From: an uncultured Oscillospiraceae bacterium
GTDB taxonomy: Bacteria > Bacillota > Clostridia > Oscillospirales > Acutalibacteraceae
Direction of reading: 5' to 3'
Assembly (NCBI GenBank): GCA_900541975.1
Contig: UQLR01000035.1
Span: 1 to 8,695 of the forward strand
DNA length: 8,695 nt
Positions 1 through 5,481 of this stretch are shown one piece after another (the stretch's first letter is position 1; the number at the start of each line of letters is the position of its first letter). Below the pieces are notes generated by a model, which ran no database searches, had not been told where the DNA came from, and saw only the letters and a list, made by a program, of their open reading frames with translations. The position numbers and the translations under genes are program-made.

Positions 1-88
1 TAGCAGCATTAAAAATTGTATAGTATAACAAAATAAACAATAATAAAAATAAATTTGTTTTATATTGCAGAAAAACAGAAATAAAACA

Positions 89-136
89 GGAAAAACAACG
101 GCGCGGGCAAATTTCTTTGCCTGCGCCGTTGTTTTT
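89..136. terminator. Bidirectional hairpin terminator after the small minus-strand genes
   Basis: An 18-bp stem (94-111 with 116-133, containing one G-U pair) closes a four-base loop. It is flanked by a T run on the plus strand (132-136) and by an A run at 91-95, which gives a T run on the minus strand. It lies 12 bases past the stop of the 47-residue minus-strand gene, so it most likely ends that transcript. It could also stop a plus-strand transcript entering from the left. Bases 1-90 are very AT-rich with scattered TATA-like hexamers; I see no gene in them. Confidence 0.85.
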
Positions 137-147
137 TGCCCGGCGTT

Positions 148-291
148 TTATTTCCCGTCCACAATATCCTCTAATACCTGAATCAGGTCCTGCAAGGTGT
201 AAAGCGCAACGTCCCGGTTGAGTATTTCATTTTTTAAATCAATCGATAAGCTTTCAAAGCGCGGCCGCAGCTCCGGTGCAACATAGGCCAT
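148..291 (-). CDS. Small conserved-looking protein of unknown function, 47 aa
   Basis: The frame starts with ATG at 291 and stops with TAA at 150-148. It begins MAYVAPELRPRFESL and ends LEDIVDGK. The predicted product is acidic, soluble and probably helical, with no signal peptide, no membrane segment and no cysteine. A GAGGTG ribosome site (305-300) sits 8 bases before the ATG, a strong reason to believe the gene is translated. It follows the 52-residue gene at 476-318 after 26 bases and precedes a hairpin terminator, as expected for the last gene of a two-gene operon. I do not recognise a named family. Its pattern, a proline-containing N-terminus then two short amphipathic stretches (FESLSIDLKNEIL and LQDLIQVLEDIV), suggests a small helical-hairpin protein; that is inference. 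Confidence 0.6.
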   Translation of the reverse strand: MAYVAPELRPRFESLSIDLKNEILNRDVALYTLQDLIQVLEDIVDGK

Positions 292-317
292 CCTTTTTTC
301 ACCTCAGCATTCTTTGC

Positions 318-476
318 TTATTCTCTGTCTTCGCCGCCGGGGCCGTCCCTGCGTGGTCGGCGGTCTGGGTAATATTTTGTATTGTTATTTGTCCATTGGT
401 TGTTAAAAGCGGTTTTTTCATTTGCAGTGTCTGTAACTTCCGGCTGCGTTTTTTGCTGCTTCTTTTTGTTTTCCAT
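318..476 (-). CDS. Small hydrophilic protein of unknown function, 52 aa
   Basis: ATG at 476, TAA at 320-318. The product starts MENKKKQQKTQPEV and is charged throughout, rich in Lys, Asn, Gln and Thr in the first half. It ends in a basic, proline- and glycine-rich stretch (YYPDRRPRRDGPGGE). It has no hydrophobic segment and no cysteine, so it is probably disordered; the arginine-rich tail could contact nucleic acid or another polyanion (inference). An AAGGAG ribosome site (492-487) lies 10 bases before the ATG, slightly long but acceptable. A longer frame overlaps this stretch on the same strand, from 607 to 299. It lacks a matching ribosome site at its start and reads through the promoter region, so I prefer this shorter frame. 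It is followed after 26 bases by the 47-residue gene, probably in one transcript. Confidence 0.5.
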   Translation of the reverse strand: MENKKKQQKTQPEVTDTANEKTAFNNQWTNNNTKYYPDRRPRRDGPGGEDRE

Positions 477-527
477 TTATCATAAACTCCTTTTGCATTT
501 TTATTAGCGTTTCCATGTGTTGTTTTG

Positions 528-557
528 CTTATACAGAAAAGCCGGTTGTCTTGAAAA
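528..557 (-). promoter_or_regulatory. Candidate promoter for the small-gene pair
   Basis: On the minus strand TTTTCA (557-552) is separated by 18 bases from TATAAG (533-528). Four and five of six bases match the sigma-A consensus. It would give a 5' leader of roughly 45 bases ahead of the gene at 476. It partly faces the cyclophilin promoter. The -35 is weak and the assignment tentative. Confidence 0.35.
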
Positions 558-564
558 AGAAAGG

Positions 565-593
565 TTGCCCAAATGCAAAATTTAAGGTAAAAT
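565..593 (+). promoter_or_regulatory. Sigma-A-like promoter of the cyclophilin gene
   Basis: TTGCCC (565-570) and TAAAAT (588-593) are separated by exactly 17 bases in AT-rich DNA, 45 bases before the ATG at 638. The implied start of transcription near 600 leaves a short leader containing the AAGGAAG ribosome site at 624-630. Confidence 0.55.
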
Positions 594-637
594 AAAAAAC
601 AAAGCAAATTTACTTTTTATGGAAAGGAAGCAGAAAA

Positions 638-1162
638 ATGACGCAAAATCCAATTGTTACAATAGAAATGCAATCCGGCGCGGTGATCCGGGCGGAGCTG
701 TATCCGCAAACAGCGCCAAACACAGTCAACAATTTTATAAGCCTTGTCAAAAGCGGTTTTTATAACGGGCTTACGTTTCATCGTGTGATTTACGGTTTTA
801 TGCTGCAGGGCGGATGTCCGGACGGAACAGGCTGCGGGGGCCCCGGTTACAGTATTTACGGGGAATTTTCTCAAAACGGGTTTGAAAACACGCTGGAGCA
901 TACACCCGGCGTTTTGTCTATGGCGCGCGCTGGAAACCCTGATTCCGCCGGTTCCCAGTTTTTTATTATGCACAGGTCGGCGCCCCATCTTGACGGTGCT
1001 TACTGCGCTTTTGGAAAGGTGATTGAAGGGATGGATACGGTAAACGAAATTGCACAGTGCGACACAGATATGCACGACCGCCCGTTGGATCCTCAGATTA
1101 TGCGGCGCGTGACGGTTGACACTTTTGGGAAGGAATACCCGGCTCCAGTTACCTGCTCTTAA
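638..1162 (+). CDS. Cyclophilin-type peptidyl-prolyl cis-trans isomerase
   Basis: This enzyme catalyses cis-trans isomerisation of X-Pro peptide bonds and assists protein folding. The 174-residue product is a single cyclophilin domain. It shows FHRV with the catalytic-type Arg49, GFMLQGG (residues 53-59), the MAR motif (95-97), GSQFFI (105-110), LDG (118-120) and FGKV (125-128). It has no signal peptide or membrane segment, so it should act in the cytosol. The residue matching the cyclosporin-contact tryptophan of human CypA appears to be Leu118 and the CypA His126 position looks like Tyr122; such changes are usual in bacterial members and normally go with weak drug binding. The start is set by AAGGAAG seven bases before the ATG. 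It is a one-gene unit, bounded by its own promoter and a hairpin at 1165-1208. The family is certain; an orthologue name (ppiA or ppiB type) is not. Confidence 0.95.
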   Translation: MTQNPIVTIEMQSGAVIRAELYPQTAPNTVNNFISLVKSGFYNGLTFHRVIYGFMLQGGCPDGTGCGGPGYSIYGEFSQNGFENTLEHTPGVLSMARAGNPDSAGSQFFIMHRSAPHLDGAYCAFGKVIEGMDTVNEIAQCDTDMHDRPLDPQIMRRVTVDTFGKEYPAPVTCS

Positions 1163-1164
1163 GT

Positions 1165-1208
1165 GCAAAACAGCGGGCTTTGGCAAACGCCAAAGCCCGC
1201 TGTTTTGC
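1165..1208. terminator. Perfect 20-bp hairpin between convergent cyclophilin and ferritin genes
   Basis: Arms 1165-1184 and 1189-1208 pair perfectly around the loop AAAC. The GC-rich core (GCGGGCTTTGGC and its complement) is followed on either strand by TGTTTT, which is itself part of the stem. The hairpin can therefore act as an intrinsic terminator in both directions. It begins three bases after the cyclophilin stop and ends seven bases before the ferritin stop. Confidence 0.9.
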
Positions 1209-1214
1209 AGATGT

Positions 1215-1727
1215 TTATAAAACAAGAGAGGGCGCCGTATATACCCTGGTGGCAAGTTCGTTGTCCAGAAGGTACAGCCCTTTGGAATCGTTGCCGAACA
1301 ACTCCATTTTTTTGATCAGATTTTCTGCATTGGTTTCCTCTTCGCCCTGTTCCTTGACAAACCAGTCCAAAAATTGCATAGTGCGAAAATCCTTTGCTTC
1401 ATAAGCGGCGTCATAGATCGTATGTATTAAAGAGGTTACATACTGTTCATGTGCAAAGCCCGCTTTCAACGGCGCCATGTGGCAATCCAGCGCCTGATCC
1501 GGTTTATCGATTGCTTCCAGAGTTACTTCTGCACCGTTGTTTAACAGATATTGCACAAACAGCATAGCATGGTCGCGCTCTTCCTGCGCCTGAATTTTAT
1601 ACCAGTTGGAAAAGCCGTCAAGCCCTTCCCGGGCATAGTAAACAGAAAAATCCAGATACAGGTATGCAGAATAAAACTCCTTGGCAATTTGCGTATTAAT
1701 CAGTTTAACGATTTTTTCCTGTAACAT
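1215..1727 (-). CDS. ftnA: Ferritin (non-haem, FtnA type)
   Basis: The 170-residue protein is a ferritin, which assembles into a hollow 24-subunit shell, oxidises Fe(II) and stores it as a mineral core in the cytosol. Di-iron ligands line up with E. coli FtnA numbering without offset: Glu17, Glu49, Glu50, His53, Glu94, Glu126, Gln127, Glu129 and Glu130, plus Tyr24. These supply the A and B ferroxidase sites and the third, C-type site. There is no Met-rich haem site hinting at bacterioferritin. The ATG at 1727 is preceded by AAGGAG (1740-1735) at a 7-base spacing. It has its own promoter and converges on the cyclophilin gene. Iron or peroxide control would be expected from the family, but I see no clear Fur or PerR box near the promoter. 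The family call is firm; the symbol is by similarity. Confidence 0.95.
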   Translation of the reverse strand: MLQEKIVKLINTQIAKEFYSAYLYLDFSVYYAREGLDGFSNWYKIQAQEERDHAMLFVQYLLNNGAEVTLEAIDKPDQALDCHMAPLKAGFAHEQYVTSLIHTIYDAAYEAKDFRTMQFLDWFVKEQGEEETNAENLIKKMELFGNDSKGLYLLDNELATRVYTAPSLVL

Positions 1728-1756
1728 AAAAAAACTCCTTTACAATCTTTTTTCCT

Positions 1757-1785
1757 ATTATAACACCTTGCTTTTACATATACAA
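1757..1785 (-). promoter_or_regulatory. Sigma-A-like promoter of the ferritin gene
   Basis: On the minus strand TTGTAT (1785-1780) and a perfect TATAAT (1762-1757) are 17 bases apart. Transcription would start near 1750 and give a leader of about 22 bases carrying the AAGGAG site. A 7-base inverted repeat (ATACAAG at 1780-1786, CTTGTAT at 1808-1814) overlaps the -35 and might be an operator, but it is too short to claim. Confidence 0.7.
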
Positions 1786-1954
1786 GTCGCGAAAGTATAC
1801 AATAAAGCTTGTATTTTGTGATTTATCAAAGCTTTCATTCATAAATTGTTAGTATTAAGTTCAGCTTTTTTTCACTTCCTTTTCAAATTCCCGTCAAAAT
1901 CCCGGAGTATGATAAAAACAGATCGAGAGATCAGACAAAAAAGTATGTCAAACA

Positions 1955-1971
1955 CAGTGTGTTCCACACTG
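1955..1971 (+). promoter_or_regulatory. Short hairpin in the htrA leader
   Basis: CAGTGTG and CACACTG form a perfect 7-bp stem around TTC, ending nine bases before the GGAGGT ribosome site (1981-1986) of htrA. An overlapping alternative fold pairs AACAC (1951-1955) with GTGTT (1959-1963). It could be an operator or an mRNA structure affecting initiation. The rest of 1815-1950 is AT-rich; TATGAT at 1908-1913 is a possible -10 without a convincing -35. Confidence 0.35.
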
Positions 1972-1993
1972 GTAATAAACGGAGGTATAGAGT

Positions 1994-3769
1994 ATGAACA
2001 ACAAGCCTTACGAACCATTTGAAAACATGCAGAGCAAAGAACCAGAAAAAAACGACGCCACATATCATACGGGTACAGACATGTCTGGCAACACAGGCGG
2101 AGCAATATACGGCGGCGACCCTACAGCGCAGGAGCGCCACGCTTCCCAGCAAAGTGCATATGTTCCGCAGGAGGTATATGGGTACCAGACACCTGAAGAA
2201 AAACCGTATTCTTCCCAAGCGGGTCAGGAAGCCCAACCCAAAGAGGTTTACAGCAGCACGGCGTACATTTCGGGCGTTCCGCAGGCAATGGAGCCCTATG
2301 AATATACCGAGTCTTCAAAAGCGCAAACGCCTGATCGGCAGGATTATGCCGACGGCTACCATACGCAGTATACGTCGTCGCAGGCGTATGCAGGCAACAG
2401 CGAGCAAGCACCTTATCAGACAAGCGCTACCGTGGTAACGCAGGGAACCCCTTACAGCGCGCCCGGCGCAGAATATTCCAGGCAGCAGGCAGCAAGCACA
2501 AGAAAGGAAAGAAAAGCGCAAAAGAAAGCGCAGAAAAAAGGCGCGGGAAAAGGGTTTGTAGCGGCGGTGATGGTGGTCGGCATACTGGCCTCCGGCGTGC
2601 TTGGTTTTGGCGGCGGATGGCTTGCCAGCAATTTGGGAGAAAGCGGGGTCATCCCGACCAGCGACGGCCTGACCATTCAAAAGGTTGTAAACACAGCAGA
2701 AGGTACAACGCAAAGCAGTGAAGGGGAAATGACCACCTCACAAATTGTGGAGGCAACGGTTGACAGTGTTGTGGAAATTACTACAGAAGTTGTAAAAACG
2801 GGCAGCTTTTCCCAGCAGTATATTGAATCGGGCGCCGGAAGCGGCGTTATTATTTCTGAAAACGGCTATATTTTGACCAACAACCATGTAATTGACGGTG
2901 CATCCAAAATTACGGTTACGCTGAAGGACGGCACAAGCCATGACGCCACGCTTGTCGGCACGGCGGAGTCTGTTTTGGATGTAGCCTTGCTGAAAATAGA
3001 TGCAAACGGATTGAGCCCCGTTGTAATGGGAGATTCTGACGCCCTGCAGGTTGGCGAAAAGGCCGTGGTAGTCGGCAACCCGCTTGGACAGCTTGGCGGT
3101 ACGGTGACAGACGGTATTGTCAGCGCCTTAAACCGCGATATATCTATAGACGGCGTTACTATGAACTTGCTGCAGACAAATGCTGCAATCAACCCGGGCA
3201 ATTCAGGCGGCGGCATGTTTAACGGAAAGGGCGAGCTGGTTGGACTGATCGTCGCAAAATCTACAGGGATGGAAGTAGAAGGCCTTGGGTTTGCAATCCC
3301 AATCAACCAGATTACGGATATTCTGGACGATTTAACAGAATACGGCTATGTAAGGGGAAATATTGATCTTGGCATTTCCATGCTGGATATCACCTCTGAG
3401 CAGATGGCGCTGATGTATGGCGTGAGCGACACAGGCGTATACGTGCTCAGCGTGAACAATGGCTCTAACGCGCAGGACGCAGGCTTTCAGCGCGGGGATC
3501 AAATTCTTTCTGTCGATGGGGAAGAGGTAAATACCAGCAAAGAAGTGACGGAAATCATACAGAAGCATGAGGTTGGAGAGACCGTTACTGTGAAAGTCAA
3601 ACGCGGCGGGCAAACAGGCGATTTACAGTTTGTGCTGGAGGAACAGGTGCCAGATTCCTTTGCTTCTGCGGATAACGGAGACAACGTAGACCCGTTTGCG
3701 AAAAATGGTGGAGATTCTAATGGCAACGGCGGATTCAGTATAGACGATTTTTTTAATGAGCTGTTTTAA
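1994..3769 (+). CDS. htrA: HtrA/DegP-like membrane-anchored serine protease with PDZ domain
   Basis: This is an HtrA-family trypsin-like protease that degrades or refolds damaged proteins at the cell envelope. The 591 residues run as follows. Residues 1-165 form a disordered cytoplasmic region rich in Tyr, Gln, Ser and Pro, with no Trp or Cys. A basic Lys/Arg stretch spans 170-186. One membrane segment lies at about 188-211. A linker follows, then the protease domain (about 245-445) and one PDZ domain (about 455-550). Last is a Gly/Asn/Asp-rich tail ending in DDFFNELF. The catalytic triad is visible: His298 in TNNHV, Asp329 in LDVALLKI, Ser404 in GNSGGG. This topology, with the protease outside, matches Firmicutes HtrA/HtrB/YyxA proteins; the N-terminal region is longer than the usual short cytoplasmic tail. 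GGAGGT lies seven bases before the ATG. Family members are often under cell-envelope stress control, but no matching operator was recognised. It is a single-gene unit ended by the hairpin at 3814-3864. Which paralogue it is remains open. Confidence 0.95.
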   Translation: MNNKPYEPFENMQSKEPEKNDATYHTGTDMSGNTGGAIYGGDPTAQERHASQQSAYVPQEVYGYQTPEEKPYSSQAGQEAQPKEVYSSTAYISGVPQAMEPYEYTESSKAQTPDRQDYADGYHTQYTSSQAYAGNSEQAPYQTSATVVTQGTPYSAPGAEYSRQQAASTRKERKAQKKAQKKGAGKGFVAAVMVVGILASGVLGFGGGWLASNLGESGVIPTSDGLTIQKVVNTAEGTTQSSEGEMTTSQIVEATVDSVVEITTEVVKTGSFSQQYIESGAGSGVIISENGYILTNNHVIDGASKITVTLKDGTSHDATLVGTAESVLDVALLKIDANGLSPVVMGDSDALQVGEKAVVVGNPLGQLGGTVTDGIVSALNRDISIDGVTMNLLQTNAAINPGNSGGGMFNGKGELVGLIVAKSTGMEVEGLGFAIPINQITDILDDLTEYGYVRGNIDLGISMLDITSEQMALMYGVSDTGVYVLSVNNGSNAQDAGFQRGDQILSVDGEEVNTSKEVTEIIQKHEVGETVTVKVKRGGQTGDLQFVLEEQVPDSFASADNGDNVDPFAKNGGDSNGNGGFSIDDFFNELF

Positions 3770-3813
3770 TATAAAAAAGAAAGTTTTACAGTTTCCTCTT
3801 TATCATAATGTGT

Positions 3814-3864
3814 GAAAGCCGCTATGCCGCAGGATATAAAACATCCTGCGGCATAGCGGCTTTC
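3814..3864. terminator. Perfect 22-bp hairpin between convergent htrA and murC
   Basis: Arms 3814-3835 and 3843-3864 pair without mismatch around a 7-base loop. The structure lies between the stops of htrA (3769) and murC (3885). Only three T residues follow the GC-rich core on either strand, so it is a poorer textbook intrinsic terminator than the hairpin at 1165-1208. It probably still serves to block convergent transcription or protect the 3' ends. Confidence 0.7.
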
Positions 3865-3884
3865 GCCGTGCCTCTGCAAGTTTT

Positions 3885-5273
3885 TTATTCTTCACTGAAT
3901 TCTTTTGCCGTAAGCGCTTTAAAGAGCATGTTGGCGCACATATAAACATTTCCGCCGCCAAGCGTCAACACAAGATCTCCGGTTTGAGCGTTTTGGCATA
4001 TATATTCTGTAATTTCCTCAAAGGTTTTAAACCACACGCTGCCCGGTACCTTTTCTGAAAGATCTTTGGCATATATGTTATAGGTGTTTTCTTCCCTTAC
4101 GGCGAGGATCTCAGAGATAACCGCCTTGTCTGGTATGGAAAGCGCCTTTGCAAAATCATCAAGAAGCAATGCGGTTCTGGAATAGGTATGCGGCTGAAAA
4201 ACGGCCCATACGCGGGCAAACCCCATAGACATTGCGGCGTTCAGGGTTGCCGTCAGTTCCGTTGGGTGGTGGGCGAAGTCATCTGCAATGGTAATACCGC
4301 ACGGTTTACCCAAAATTTCAAAGCGCCGGTGTACCCCCGTGAATTTTTCCAGATTTTCTGCAACTGTGCGTGGAGAATCCCCAAGGAATAGAGCGACACA
4401 GGCGGCTGCAAGTGCATTGAGCACATTGTGTTTTCCTGGTATATTCAGTGTTACAGACGTAAGCTTTTTTCCTTTATGCATCAGGTCAAAATGTTGTACG
4501 GCGCCGTGGGTTACCGTTAAATTTGCTGCATAGTAATCATTGTCCTGGTTAAAACCATAACGAATGGTTTCCAGTGGTACGCCGTTGATTGCTTCCAGTG
4601 TATTTGCATCGTCCCCATTTATCACCAGAAGCCTGGAGGTTTGGCAGGCAAAACGATGAAAAGAACGCTTAATATTGCTTAAATTTTTAAAGTAATCCAG
4701 GTGGTCTGCGTCAATATTTAAAATTACAGAGATGGCTGGCGTCAGCTGCAAAAAGGTATCTACATACTCACAGGCTTCGCACACAATAATATCAGACTGC
4801 CCAACATAGCTGTTCCCGCCTATATATGGTAGTTTTCCACCAATAATCGCCGAAGGGTCAAAGCCGCTGCCGATCAGTACCTGCGTAAGCATTGCCGTTG
4901 TAGTTGTTTTTCCGTGTGTGCCGGCTATTGCAATCGAGCGGTTGTAGCGCCGTGTTACAAGCCCCAGCATAACGCTGCGCTCTATAGCAGGAATACCGGA
5001 TATTCGCGCCGCCTGCAGTTCGGGATTATTATCCTTGATTGCGGCAGAATAGACAACAAGCTGCGCGCCCTGTATGTTTTCCGCCCTGTGTCCCATATAT
5101 ACCCGGATTCCATAAGATTTTATTCTGTCAAGCGTGTCAGATTCATTCATATCCGACCCGCTCAGTTCAAAACCTTCTGCTTTCAAAATTTCTGCAAGCG
5201 GGCACATACCAGACCCGCCAATGCCGATAAAATGGATGTGATGCACATCATCCAGAAGCTTTTCGGTATACAA
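3885..5273 (-). CDS. murC: UDP-N-acetylmuramate--L-alanine ligase
   Basis: MurC adds L-alanine to UDP-N-acetylmuramic acid using ATP, the first peptide step of peptidoglycan precursor synthesis in the cytosol. Seen in order: the N-terminal Rossmann-type FIGIGGSGM, the Mur-ligase P-loop AGTHGKTTT, CEACEYVDTFL, LNIDADHLDYF, and in the C-terminal domain DDFAHHPTE and FQPHTYSRT. The length is normal for the family. The frame is open back to a TTG at 5321 and has an ATG at 5297. However, a TATAAT box at 5313-5308 would start transcription near 5301, only a few bases from that ATG. GGGAG (5285-5281) sits seven bases before a TTG at 5273. I therefore prefer the 5273 start (462 residues, N-terminus YTEKLLDDVHHIHF after the initiator), which also gives the short lead-in usual before the GIGG motif. 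The gene stands alone, not in a division or cell-wall cluster. Confidence 0.93.
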   Translation of the reverse strand: MYTEKLLDDVHHIHFIGIGGSGMCPLAEILKAEGFELSGSDMNESDTLDRIKSYGIRVYMGHRAENIQGAQLVVYSAAIKDNNPELQAARISGIPAIERSVMLGLVTRRYNRSIAIAGTHGKTTTTAMLTQVLIGSGFDPSAIIGGKLPYIGGNSYVGQSDIIVCEACEYVDTFLQLTPAISVILNIDADHLDYFKNLSNIKRSFHRFACQTSRLLVINGDDANTLEAINGVPLETIRYGFNQDNDYYAANLTVTHGAVQHFDLMHKGKKLTSVTLNIPGKHNVLNALAAACVALFLGDSPRTVAENLEKFTGVHRRFEILGKPCGITIADDFAHHPTELTATLNAAMSMGFARVWAVFQPHTYSRTALLLDDFAKALSIPDKAVISEILAVREENTYNIYAKDLSEKVPGSVWFKTFEEITEYICQNAQTGDLVLTLGGGNVYMCANMLFKALTAKEFSEE

Positions 5274-5307
5274 ATTAACACTCCCAATCACGCACATAGT
5301 ACATTCT

Positions 5308-5336
5308 ATTATATAACGCAAGCCGCATAAAATAAA
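5308..5336 (-). promoter_or_regulatory. Candidate murC promoter
   Basis: A perfect TATAAT on the minus strand (5313-5308) lies 17 bases from a weak -35, TTTATT (5336-5331). The predicted start of transcription near 5301 falls inside the longest possible murC frame, which argues for the downstream TTG start. The -10 is convincing, the -35 is not. Confidence 0.45.
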
Positions 5337-5415
5337 TACCTTTTTTATTTTCTTTCACAATTTCTCAAAAAATTTGCTTACTTTGTATTTCTTCGATTAA
5401 AAAGATAAAAACGTA

Positions 5416-5444
5416 TTGCCTGTTATATGTAAAAATGTTACAAT
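5416..5444 (+). promoter_or_regulatory. Sigma-A-like promoter of the dockerin protein gene
   Basis: TTGCCT (5416-5421) and TACAAT (5439-5444) are exactly 17 bases apart. Transcription would begin near 5451, about 30 bases before the ATG at 5482. The promoter lies inside the longer possible frame starting with TTG at 5416, so that upstream start is very unlikely. Confidence 0.65.
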
Positions 5445-5481
5445 CAATAAAAACAAGGCATATAAAAAAGGGGGCTGTTTT

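Noticed and set aside
299..607. 102-residue minus-strand frame covering the small-gene region
   Set aside because: Its start lies upstream of the candidate promoter and lacks a ribosome site; the overlapping 52-residue frame has a ribosome site and sensible spacing to the next gene.
617..1255. 212-residue frame antisense to the cyclophilin gene
   Set aside because: It fully overlaps a certain gene, is rich in Arg, Cys and His as expected of a shadow frame, and shows no domain.
1780..1814. Inverted repeat near the ferritin promoter as a Fur or PerR operator
   Set aside because: Only 7 bases per arm with a 21-base gap, and no fit to the 15-base PerR or 19-base Fur consensus.
5416..5481. N-terminal extension of the dockerin protein from TTG at 5416
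   Set aside because: The extension coincides with a good promoter and would bury the signal peptide; the ATG at 5482 has a ribosome site.
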